Below, one piece after another: positions 1 to 5,975 of a DNA stretch of 5,984 bases. A program made the position numbers and the translations under genes. Positions within the stretch are counted from its first letter, which is position 1. Each line of letters opens with the position of its first letter. The notes beneath the pieces were generated by a model, which was not told the origin of the DNA, did no database searches, and saw nothing but the letters and a program-made list of their open reading frames with translations. Location: contig JAHRVD010000028.1 in assembly GCA_019090845.1 (NCBI GenBank), positions 1 through 5,984 on the forward strand, given 5' to 3'. The stretch is from Marinosulfonomonas sp. (lineage in GTDB: Bacteria; Pseudomonadota; Alphaproteobacteria; Rhodobacterales; Rhodobacteraceae).

Positions 1-797
1 TCGCCAATCCAGATCATATGACCCGAACCGGCAATCGGCTTGCCGGACGTTGAATCGATCCGGCACAGCGCTTCTTCGTATTCCAGCAGCAATGCTTCGT
101 GGCTGGTGTAGATATCGACCGATTGCAACGTATGGGCTGCATCCTGCGTGACACCGGCGGCCTTCATGAAATCCAGTGTGTCGGAAATACGATTGGCGAC
201 TTCACGGTATTTTCCGGCCTCATCGTTTTGGGTGAAGCCAAGGGTCCACGCGTGGACCTGATGCACATCTGCATAGCCACCATGGCTGAAGGCGCGCAAC
301 AGGTTCAGCGTCGCTGCCGCTTGGGTGTAGGCTTGCAACATCCGCTTAGGATTTGGCACCCGAGAGGCTGCGTTAAAATCGAAACCATTGATGATGTCGC
401 CCCGGTAGCTGGGCAGTTCAACACCGTCGATCGTTTCGGTTGGCGCAGAACGCGGCTTAGCAAACTGCCCCGCCATCCGACCGATTTTGACGATCGGAAC
501 CTTGGCACCATAAGTCAGTACCATCGCCATTTGCAGCATGACCTTGAACGTATCGCGGATTGAATCGGCGGAAAAATTCGAAAAGCTCTCGGCGCAGTCG
601 CCGCCCTGCAAAACAAATGCTTCGCCACGCGAAGCCTGCCCAAGGGCGGCCTTCAGCCTGCGTGCTTCACCGGCAAAAACCAGCGGTGGATATTCGCCCA
701 ATTGCGCCTCGGTCGCGTTTAAAGTTTTAGCGTCCGTATATTCAGGCATCTGGACCCTTGGCTTGTTGCGCCATCCAGATTTTACCCAATCAGCCAT
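1..797 (-). CDS. Class II 3-deoxy-7-phosphoheptulonate (DAHP) synthase, N-terminal part, cut by the left window edge
   Basis: This enzyme condenses phosphoenolpyruvate and erythrose 4-phosphate to DAHP, the committed first step of the shikimate pathway to aromatic amino acids, in the cytoplasm. Translating the minus strand from the ATG at 797-795 gives 265 open codons starting MADWVKSGWRNKPRVQMPEY. Class II hallmarks are visible: LQGGDCAESF (residues 63-72; Cys68 matches the metal-binding cysteine of the plant/Mycobacterium AroG-type enzymes), GRMAGQFAKPRS (106-117, phosphate/PEP-binding arginine region), LPSYRGD (128-134), TSHEALLLEYEEAL (231-244) and GSGHMIWIG (257-265). Family members are about 450-470 residues, so roughly 40% of the gene, including the remaining metal ligands, lies outside the window. 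A GGAG at 809-806 sits 8 nt before the start. It is transcribed away from the regulator and transporter genes and is probably functionally unrelated to them. No frameshift or stop is seen. The family call is firm. Confidence 0.95.
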   Translation of the reverse strand, partial: MADWVKSGWRNKPRVQMPEYTDAKTLNATEAQLGEYPPLVFAGEARRLKAALGQASRGEAFVLQGGDCAESFSNFSADSIRDTFKVMLQMAMVLTYGAKVPIVKIGRMAGQFAKPRSAPTETIDGVELPSYRGDIINGFDFNAASRVPNPKRMLQAYTQAAATLNLLRAFSHGGYADVHQVHAWTLGFTQNDEAGKYREVANRISDTLDFMKAAGVTQDAAHTLQSVDIYTSHEALLLEYEEALCRIDSTSGKPIAGSGHMIWIG

Positions 798-828
798 TGT
801 CTTTGCTCCGATCAAAAAATGCTTGGCG

Positions 829-857
829 GTTATAGGCCAGGTGGGTGATATCTGCAA
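829..857 (-). promoter_or_regulatory. Candidate sigma-70 promoter of the DAHP synthase gene
   Basis: Read on the minus strand, TTGCAG (857-852) and TATAAC (834-829) are separated by 17 nt. The -10 matches the consensus at 5 of 6 positions, while the -35 matches only its TTG. Transcription would begin near 822, giving a leader of about 25 nt that contains the GGAG ribosome binding site. The placement fits well, but the call rests on motif resemblance alone. Confidence 0.35.
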
Positions 858-897
858 ACAGAGTTGTCGGGATCATCCGGTGGTCGCTGGTGCCACA

Positions 898-909
898 TGC
901 CCGTGGGCA
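898..909. repeat. Short palindrome in the divergent intergenic region (possible operator)
   Basis: TGCCC and GGGCA form perfect 5-bp arms around a GT centre. The site lies in the 182-bp gap between the divergent DAHP synthase and regulator genes, about 70 bp before the regulator start codon, where an autoregulatory or repressor site could sit. Five-base arms can arise by chance in GC-rich DNA, and AraC-type proteins more often bind direct repeats, so this is only a candidate. Apart from this and the minus-strand promoter I see nothing convincing in 798-979; no clear promoter for the regulator could be placed. Confidence 0.2.
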
Positions 910-979
910 AACGATCTAATGCTTGATCCGGGCCGCGAAAGCTGTTTCGGTGATCTGACAACCCGACTAGGCGTCGTAA

Positions 980-1993
980 ATGGAACAACCCCAAAACACA
1001 AACAACCTAAACAAACCGGAATTGCGCAAGCGTCGATACCTGTTTGTGTTGCTGGATCAGTTCACCATGCTGTCGTTTGCCGGGGCACTGGACGCACTGC
1101 GCATTGCAAACCGCACTTTGGGTGACACGGTCTATGACTGGAAACTGATCGGCGAAGACGGCCAGCAGGCGACCTGTTCCAACGGAACCATTTTCCAGCT
1201 TGACGATGACCTGATCGACACACATCGCGACGACACGATACTTGTGTGCGGTGGCGTTGACGTAGCGCAGGCATCCAGCAAAAAAGTTCTGAATTGGCTG
1301 CGACGCGAGGCCCGGCGCGGTGCGCGAATTGGCGGACTTTGCACAGCGTCCCATACGTTGGCGATGGCGGGCCTGCTGGACGGAAAACGCGCAACTATTC
1401 ACTGGGAAAATCAGGACAGTTTTGCCGAAGAGTTCACTCAGGTCACCCTGACCAAATCTGTATTCACCGTGGATGGCAACAGATTGACCACCGCAGGTGG
1501 CACGTCCTCGATTGATCTGATGCTGAAACTAATCGCAGACGAACACGGCGAAGAGGTTGCCAATACAGTCGCCGACCAGTTGATTTATTCCTCAATCCGC
1601 ACCGATCAGGATACGCAGCGTCTGTCGGTTCCAACCCGGATTGGTGTGCGTCACCCCAAGCTGTCCAATGTCATCCAGATGATGGAACAAAATATCGAGG
1701 AACCGATCAGCCCGTCGGTTCTGGCAAGCAAAGTTGCAATGTCCACCCGCCAGCTTGAACGCTTGTTTCGCCGCTATCTGAACCGTTCGCCAAAACGTTA
1801 TTACATGGAATTACGCCTGCAAAAGGCGCGCAACCTGCTGATGCAGACCGATATGAGTGTCATCAACGTCGCACTGGCCTGCGGCTTTGCGTCCCCGTCG
1901 CATTTTTCCAAATGCTACCGGGCGCATTATGACACCACGCCTTATCGCGAACGCGGCAGCCATGCGGCACGGATGACGATTCAAACGCAGTAA
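980..1993 (+). CDS. GlxA-family transcriptional regulator (DJ-1/PfpI-like domain plus AraC-type HTH)
   Basis: This is a 337-residue DNA-binding regulator with the normal length and layout of the family. Residues about 18-195 form a class I glutamine amidotransferase-like (DJ-1/PfpI) domain: a first strand and helix (RYLFVLLDQFTMLSFAGALD), VCGGVD (89-94), the nucleophile-elbow segment GGLCTASHTLA (118-128) with Cys121 retained, and GLLDGKRATIHWE (131-143). Residues about 225-325 are an AraC/XylS C-terminus with two helix-turn-helix units, roughly 246-268 and 295-317, the second containing the typical GFASPSHFSKCYR (302-314). In characterised relatives (GbdR, CdhR and ArgR of Pseudomonas) the N-terminal domain senses small nitrogenous metabolites and is not an enzyme. 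The start is well fixed: a TAA at 977-979 in the same frame directly precedes the ATG, and a weak AGG lies 8 nt upstream. It stands 146 bp ahead of an ABC transporter operon on the same strand, so control of that operon is plausible but unproven. The ligand is unknown. Confidence 0.92.
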   Translation: MEQPQNTNNLNKPELRKRRYLFVLLDQFTMLSFAGALDALRIANRTLGDTVYDWKLIGEDGQQATCSNGTIFQLDDDLIDTHRDDTILVCGGVDVAQASSKKVLNWLRREARRGARIGGLCTASHTLAMAGLLDGKRATIHWENQDSFAEEFTQVTLTKSVFTVDGNRLTTAGGTSSIDLMLKLIADEHGEEVANTVADQLIYSSIRTDQDTQRLSVPTRIGVRHPKLSNVIQMMEQNIEEPISPSVLASKVAMSTRQLERLFRRYLNRSPKRYYMELRLQKARNLLMQTDMSVINVALACGFASPSHFSKCYRAHYDTTPYRERGSHAARMTIQTQ

Positions 1994-2088
1994 AGCGCGG
2001 CAAATTCGCAAAAAAAATCTGTCCAAATGGTAAAAAGACGGTTTTCCCAGCAGTTTCAGGCAAAATGTCGGGTTTTCATTTCAAACAC

Positions 2089-2117
2089 ATGTCACTAACG
2101 TTCCGGGTCAGGATAAT
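2089..2117 (+). promoter_or_regulatory. Candidate sigma-70 promoter of the transporter operon
   Basis: ATGTCA (2089-2094, 4 of 6 matches to TTGACA) and GATAAT (2112-2117, 5 of 6 to TATAAT) are spaced by 17 nt. Initiation near 2124 would leave a short leader of about 16 nt, just enough to include the ribosome binding site. The position between the regulator and the binding-protein gene is where the operon promoter should be, and a weak -35 would suit activation by an AraC-type protein. No clear terminator was found after the regulator, so read-through from it is also possible. Confidence 0.35.
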
Positions 2118-2126
2118 CGTCCAAAT

Positions 2127-2132
2127 AGGGAG
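2127..2132 (+). promoter_or_regulatory. Ribosome binding site that fixes the binding-protein start
   Basis: AGGGAG lies 7 nt before the ATG at 2140. The reading frame is open further upstream to an ATG at 2065, but the 25 extra residues that start would add carry arginines and no sensible export signal, whereas the ATG at 2140 opens directly with a signal peptide. Confidence 0.7.
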
Positions 2133-2139
2133 AATTAAA

Positions 2140-3324
2140 ATGAAAAAACTGCTTTTGGCTACAACCGCTGCCGTGCTGACTGCGGGTGCGGGTTTTGCCG
2201 ACGAGGTCAAGCTTGGCATCCTCATCGGATTCACCGGCCCAATTGAATCGCTGACCGGCCCAATGGCCGCTGGTGCCGAGATGGCCATCGCCGAAGTTTC
2301 AGACTCCGGTCTGTTCATGGGTGGTTCGACCGTGACAGGTGTTCGCGCCGACACCGGTTGCATCGACAACGCGCTGTCCACATCCAACGCCGAACGTCTG
2401 ATTAACGCCGAAGGTATCGCAGGCCTGATCGGCGGCGACTGTTCCGGCGTCACAGGTGCGATCCTGTCCAACGTGGCAATTCCAAATGGCATGGTGATGA
2501 TCTCGCCATCGGCAACATCGCCTGCGCTGTCCACTGTCGAGGATAACGGCCTGTTCTTCCGCACAGCACCTTCGGATGCGCGCGAAGGTCAGGTGATGAC
2601 CGATGTATTGATGGACCGCGGCTATAAATCGGTCGCACTGACATACACCAACAACGACTACGGCAAAGGTCTGGCCGATGCGTTTCAATCAGCCTATGAG
2701 GCCGCTGGCGGCAAGGTGACAATTTCCACCAGCCACGAAGACGGCAAGGCAGATTATTCTGCCGAAGTTGGCGCACTCGCCTCTGCCGGTGGCGATATCG
2801 TCGTGGTTGCGGGATACCTTGATCAGGGTGGTCTGGGGATCATTCAGGGTTCGCTGGACACAGGCGCGTTCGACAAATTCGTGCTGCCCGGCGGGATGAT
2901 CGGGGAATCGATCACCGACAATCTGGGCGCGGACCTGAACGGTTCATTCGGTCAGATTGCTGGTTCTGGTTCTGATGGGGCCAAGAAGATGGCAGCGATG
3001 GCCAAAGCGGCCGGGTTTGACGGCACTTCGCCCTACACACCGGAAAGCTATGATGCGGCGGCCCTGTTCCTGCTGGCTATGCAGGCGTCCGGATCAACCG
3101 ATCCGGCTGTTTACGGTCCCAAAATTCTGGACGTAGCCAACGCACCGGGTGAAAAAATCTATCCGGGTGATCTGGCAAAGGCCCTGAAGATTTTGGCTGA
3201 CGGTGGCCAGGTTGACTATTCGGGTGGTTCGGACGTTGAACTGATCGGCCCCGGCGAAAGCGCTGGGTCTTACCGCGAGATCGAAGTGATCGACGCCAAG
3301 ATCGAAACCGTTCGCTTCCGCTAA
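2140..3324 (+). CDS. ABC transporter periplasmic substrate-binding protein, branched-chain amino acid/amide (HAAT) type
   Basis: This 394-residue protein captures a small solute in the periplasm and delivers it to the membrane transporter encoded downstream. Residues 1-20 (MKKLLLATTAAVLTAGAGFA) are a Sec signal peptide with likely cleavage before Asp21. The mature part fits the LivJ/LivK-like type I binding fold: VKLGILIGFTGPIESLTG (23-40) near the N-terminus, Cys74 and Cys101 (in DTGC and GGDC) at the positions of the conserved LivJ/LivK disulfide, the ligand-contacting SPSATSPALS (122-131), and the second-lobe opening YTNNDYGKGLADAF (169-182). Length is normal for the family. It has no lipoprotein box, so it should be soluble. 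The start chosen has AGGGAG 7 nt upstream. It is the first gene of an operon continuing with two ATPases and a permease; two hairpins lie in the 95-bp gap after it. The substrate is not evident: such proteins bind branched-chain or other amino acids, amides, urea or aromatic acids. Confidence 0.93.
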   Translation: MKKLLLATTAAVLTAGAGFADEVKLGILIGFTGPIESLTGPMAAGAEMAIAEVSDSGLFMGGSTVTGVRADTGCIDNALSTSNAERLINAEGIAGLIGGDCSGVTGAILSNVAIPNGMVMISPSATSPALSTVEDNGLFFRTAPSDAREGQVMTDVLMDRGYKSVALTYTNNDYGKGLADAFQSAYEAAGGKVTISTSHEDGKADYSAEVGALASAGGDIVVVAGYLDQGGLGIIQGSLDTGAFDKFVLPGGMIGESITDNLGADLNGSFGQIAGSGSDGAKKMAAMAKAAGFDGTSPYTPESYDAAALFLLAMQASGSTDPAVYGPKILDVANAPGEKIYPGDLAKALKILADGGQVDYSGGSDVELIGPGESAGSYREIEVIDAKIETVRFR

Positions 3325-3345
3325 GATACGGTCAGGCAAACATGG

Positions 3346-3369
3346 AGCAGCCCGGTTTTCCGGGCTGTT
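3346..3369 (+). terminator. Hairpin after the binding-protein gene, likely partial terminator or mRNA-stabilising stem
   Basis: CAGCCCGG (3348-3355), a TTTT loop and CCGGGCTG (3360-3367) form an 8-bp perfect GC-rich stem, extendable by a G-U and an A-U pair to 3346-3369. The following sequence (TTTCGTT) is only a weak U-tract, so termination is probably incomplete. In binding-protein-dependent transport operons such a stem after the first gene commonly lowers downstream expression and protects the upstream message. The genes beyond it are the cognate transporter parts and no good promoter is seen between, which supports read-through. Confidence 0.7.
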
Positions 3370-3372
3370 TCG

Positions 3373-3395
3373 TTAAGATAAGGGTCGCATCTTAA
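3373..3395 (+). repeat. Second inverted repeat between the binding-protein and LivG-like genes
   Basis: TTAAGAT (3373-3379) and ATCTTAA (3389-3395) are perfect 7-bp arms around a 9-nt loop, starting 3 nt after the GC-rich hairpin ends. The stem is AU-rich and weaker than its neighbour. It ends 24 nt before the LivG-like start codon. It might be a structural element or a protein-binding dyad; the sequence does not decide between them. Confidence 0.45.
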
Positions 3396-3419
3396 GCGAT
3401 CTTGGGGGGCTACGTAAAA

Positions 3420-4196
3420 ATGATCGTCGTAGAGGACGTCCACAAACACTTTGGCGGCTTCCCGGCGGTTGATGGCGCATCCCTGCACATTCGTGAAGGC
3501 ACAATAACCGGGCTTATTGGCCCCAATGGTGCGGGAAAAACCACTCTTTTCAACGTGATCGCTGGCGTTCTTAAGCCAACCTCCGGGCGCGTGCTAATGC
3601 AAGGCGCTGACATTACCGGCCTGCCGCCTCATGAGTTGTTTGAGCGTGGATTGCTGCGCACTTTCCAGATCGCGCATGAGTTTTCATCCATGACAGTGCG
3701 CGAAAACCTGATGATGGTGCCGGGCGGACAATCGGGCGAAACACTGTGGAACGCCTGGTTCGCGCGCGGACGAATTAACGCCGAAGAACGTGAACTGGCC
3801 GCCAAGGCCGACGAGGTGCTGGAATTTCTGACCATTGACCATCTGGCGCAGGAAAAAGCAGGCAACCTGTCTGGCGGGCAAAAGAAACTGTTGGAACTTG
3901 GCCGCACGATGATGGTTGATGCGCGCGTGGTGTTTCTGGATGAGGTTGGCGCAGGCGTGAACCGCACGCTGCTTAATACCATCGGCGACGCCATCCTGCG
4001 GCTAAACAAAGAACGTGGCTATACGTTCTGCATGATCGAGCATGACATGAAATTCATCGGCCGCCTGTGTGATCCGGTGATCTGCATGGCCGAGGGCAAA
4101 GTGCTGGCCGAAGGCTCGATTGACGAGATCAAATCAAACGAACAGGTAATCGAGGCCTATTTGGGCACCGGACAGAAAAACCGGGTGGCGTCATGA
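3420..4196 (+). CDS. livG: LivG-like ABC transporter ATP-binding protein
   Basis: This is one of the two cytoplasmic ATPases that power the HAAT-type importer; the symbol is family-level and does not fix the substrate. The 258-residue product has Walker A GPNGAGKT (34-41), Q-loop Gln83 (RTFQIAHEF), signature LSGGQKK (150-156), Walker B VVFLDE (170-175, catalytic Glu175), and switch His208 in MIEHDM (205-210). The segment after Walker B reads DEVGAGVN, where most ABC ATPases have DEP; the catalytic residues are intact, so it should be active. The C-terminal IEAYLGTG is typical of LivG. The ATG at 3420 is preferred to the in-frame TTG at 3402: the family N-terminus aligns from MIVVEDVHKHFGG, and the G-run at 3404-3409 can act as a loose ribosome binding site for the ATG but is internal to the TTG start. 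The gene follows the binding-protein gene after two hairpins and precedes the LivF-like gene by 51 bp. Confidence 0.92.
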   Translation: MIVVEDVHKHFGGFPAVDGASLHIREGTITGLIGPNGAGKTTLFNVIAGVLKPTSGRVLMQGADITGLPPHELFERGLLRTFQIAHEFSSMTVRENLMMVPGGQSGETLWNAWFARGRINAEERELAAKADEVLEFLTIDHLAQEKAGNLSGGQKKLLELGRTMMVDARVVFLDEVGAGVNRTLLNTIGDAILRLNKERGYTFCMIEHDMKFIGRLCDPVICMAEGKVLAEGSIDEIKSNEQVIEAYLGTGQKNRVAS

Positions 4197-4236
4197 ACCG
4201 GTGTGCCAAATATGCAGCCGCTCGCATTTTGTCGGC

Positions 4237-4240
4237 GAGG
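4237..4240 (+). promoter_or_regulatory. Ribosome binding site that fixes the LivF-like start
   Basis: GAGG lies 7 nt before the ATG at 4248. The same frame is open back to a GTG at 4203 and an ATG at 4212, but those starts lack a good site and would add up to 15 residues, including an out-of-character CRRG stretch not expected in the family. Confidence 0.6.
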
Positions 4241-4247
4241 CAATCCC

Positions 4248-4961
4248 ATGTCTGAACCTTTCCTGACAGGCGACGCCATGACCGGCGGCTACGGCACCGG
4301 CGCGGATATTCTGCACGAATGCACAGTTTCGGTGGACAAGGGCGAAATTGCTGTGATCGTCGGCCCTAACGGCGCAGGAAAATCAACCGCGATGAAGGCG
4401 GTTTTCGGGATGCTGAAACTGCGCTCGGGCACTGTGCGGCTGGACGGCGAAGACATAACCGCGCTGACCCCACAGGCCCGTGTCGCCAAAGGCATGGCCT
4501 TCGTGCCGCAAACCAATAACATTTTCACCTCGATGACGGTGGAAGAGAACCTTGAAATGGGGGCCTTTCTGCGTCGCGACGATATTCATGCCACAATTGC
4601 GCAGATCTACGATCTGTTCCCGATCCTGCGCGACAAGCGGCGTCAAGCGGCGGGCGAGCTGTCTGGCGGGCAGCGTCAGCAGGTGGCGTTTGGGCGCGCC
4701 CTGATGACCCAACCAAAGGTGTTGATGCTTGATGAACCAACGGCCGGGGTATCCCCGATTGTGATGGACGAATTGTTTGACCGGATCATCGAGGTTGCGC
4801 GTGCCGGCGTTACGATCCTGATGGTTGAACAAAACGCACGACAAGCGCTGGAGATTGCCGACAAGGGCTATGTTCTGGTGCAGGGGCGCAATGGGTATTC
4901 GGGCAGCGGCAAGGATTTACTGGCCAATCCAGATGTTCGCAAAAGTTTTCTGGGGGGCTGA
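4248..4961 (+). CDS. livF: LivF-like ABC transporter ATP-binding protein
   Basis: This is the second ATPase of the importer, expected to pair with the LivG-like protein on the cytoplasmic face of the permease pair. The 237-residue product is of normal LivF length and has Walker A GPNGAGKST (39-47), Q-loop Gln88 (FVPQTNNIF), signature LSGGQRQQ (138-145), and Walker B VLMLDEPTAGV (158-168, Glu163). The switch position reads MVEQNARQALEIAD (192-205), the EQN form usual for LivF in place of the histidine found in LivG. The C-terminal NPDVRKSFLGG is also characteristic. The start is set by GAGG at 4237-4240. The stop is 3 nt before the permease start, which suggests translational coupling. The symbol is family-level only; the substrate is unknown. 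Confidence 0.92.
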   Translation: MSEPFLTGDAMTGGYGTGADILHECTVSVDKGEIAVIVGPNGAGKSTAMKAVFGMLKLRSGTVRLDGEDITALTPQARVAKGMAFVPQTNNIFTSMTVEENLEMGAFLRRDDIHATIAQIYDLFPILRDKRRQAAGELSGGQRQQVAFGRALMTQPKVLMLDEPTAGVSPIVMDELFDRIIEVARAGVTILMVEQNARQALEIADKGYVLVQGRNGYSGSGKDLLANPDVRKSFLGG

Positions 4962-4964
4962 GGC

Positions 4965-5975
4965 ATGGACATTCTGAACGCCATTGTCGCATTCGCCAAT
5001 TTTGTGCTGGTGCCGGGTTTTGCCTATGGCGCGCAACTGGCGCTTGGCGCGCTTGGGGTGACGCTGATCTATGGCATCCTGCGGTTTTCCAACTTTGCCC
5101 ATGGTGACACGATGGCCTTTGGGGCGATGGTGACGATCCTTGTCACATGGTGGTTCCAGTCGATGGGGATCAGTTTCGGGGTGTTGCCAACTGCCCTGCT
5201 CGCCCTGCCCTTTGGCATCGCGGCGACGGCGGCGCTGCTGCTTGGAACCGACCGGGTGATCTATCGGTTTTATCGCAAACAAAAGGCCGCGCCGGTCATT
5301 CTGGTGATCGCAAGCATGGGCGTCATGTTCGTGATGAACGGGCTTGTGCGCTTTATTATTGGCCCGGACAACCAGCGCTTTAGCGATGGCGAACGCTTCA
5401 TCATGCGCGCGCGTGAGTTCAAGGAAATGACCGGCCTTGCCGAAGGCCTTGCCTTAAAAACATCGCAGGCGATTACAATCGTAACCGCAATAATCGTTGT
5501 CGCTGCTCTGTTCTGGTTCCTTAACCGCACCCGCACCGGAAAATCCATGCGGGCGTTTTCCGACAACGAGGATCTGGCCCTGTTGTCAGGCATCAACCCA
5601 GAGCGTGTCGTGACCGTTACTTGGATCATCGTGGCGGCATTGGCGACCATTGCCGGTGTGCTCTACGGTCTTGATAAATCATTCAAACCGTTCACATACT
5701 TCCAACTATTGCTGCCAATTTTTGCCTCGGCAATCGTTGGTGGGTTGGGCAGCCCGATCGGCGCCATTGCCGGGGGGTTCGTGATTGCGTTTTCCGAAGT
5801 CACAGTTACTTACGCCTTCAAAAAGGTGCTGGGTTATCTCGCACCTGAAGGCTGGGAACCAGACACGCTGGTGCAATTGCTGTCCACTGATTACAAATTC
5901 GCAGTCTCCTTCGCGATCCTGATTATCGTGCTGCTGTTTCGACCAACCGGCCTGTTCGCGGGGAAATCGGTATGA
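4965..5975 (+). CDS. livH: LivH-like inner-membrane permease of the HAAT-type ABC importer
   Basis: This is an integral membrane subunit that forms half of the translocation path. The 336-residue protein is strongly hydrophobic, with about eight likely membrane segments near residues 15-35, 50-66, 72-95, 107-130, 168-186, 214-234, 246-275 and 312-330. Family features include GVTLIYGILRFSNFAHGD (31-48), the cytoplasmic coupling loop RAFSDNEDLALLSGINPERV (196-215), equivalent to the LivH loop that contacts the ATPases, and GGLGSPIGAIAGG (259-271). It ends in LLFRPTGLFAG, the usual LivH ending. It is a little longer than E. coli LivH (about 308 residues), the extra length lying mainly in the loops at about 136-166 and 290-310. 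The ATG at 4965 is 3 nt after the previous stop, with a G-run at 4952-4957 upstream. Its TGA overlaps the next ATG. Confidence 0.93.
   Translation: MDILNAIVAFANFVLVPGFAYGAQLALGALGVTLIYGILRFSNFAHGDTMAFGAMVTILVTWWFQSMGISFGVLPTALLALPFGIAATAALLLGTDRVIYRFYRKQKAAPVILVIASMGVMFVMNGLVRFIIGPDNQRFSDGERFIMRAREFKEMTGLAEGLALKTSQAITIVTAIIVVAALFWFLNRTRTGKSMRAFSDNEDLALLSGINPERVVTVTWIIVAALATIAGVLYGLDKSFKPFTYFQLLLPIFASAIVGGLGSPIGAIAGGFVIAFSEVTVTYAFKKVLGYLAPEGWEPDTLVQLLSTDYKFAVSFAILIIVLLFRPTGLFAGKSV

Noticed and set aside
99..563. Plus-strand open frame of 154 codons
   Set aside because: It is antisense to the class II DAHP synthase gene, whose minus-strand translation carries clear family motifs; the plus-strand product resembles no family and has no ribosome binding site.
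898..979. Partial inverted matches between GTTGTCGGG (near 863) and GACAACCCGAC (near 957)
   Set aside because: The two 6-bp complements (GTTGTC/GACAAC and GTCGGG/CCCGAC) are in swapped order and cannot form one continuous stem, so this is probably chance.
538..1125. Plus-strand open frame of 195 codons
   Set aside because: It overlaps the DAHP synthase start, the divergent intergenic gap and the first part of the regulator gene in another frame. Its composition is not protein-like and it conflicts with two well-supported genes.
1994..2036. Possible terminator after the regulator gene
   Set aside because: Only a 3-bp stem (GCG/CGC) followed by an A-run could be found; on the plus strand there is no stable hairpin with a U-tract.
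2065..2139. Upstream ATG start for the binding protein
   Set aside because: It would place 25 residues, including several arginines, before a standard signal peptide, and it overlaps the likely promoter; the ATG at 2140 has a strong ribosome binding site.
3402..3419. TTG start for the LivG-like protein
   Set aside because: It has no ribosome binding site, and the extra residues MGGYVK are not expected before the usual LivG beginning; the ATG at 3420 fits better.
4203..4247. GTG (4203) or ATG (4212) start for the LivF-like protein
   Set aside because: There is no good ribosome binding site and the added residues are atypical; GAGG at 4237-4240 supports the ATG at 4248.
4917..5282. Minus-strand open frame of 121 codons opposite the LivH-like gene
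   Set aside because: It is a low-complexity, highly charged shadow of the permease gene in the opposite strand, as are the other minus-strand frames in 2076-5650.
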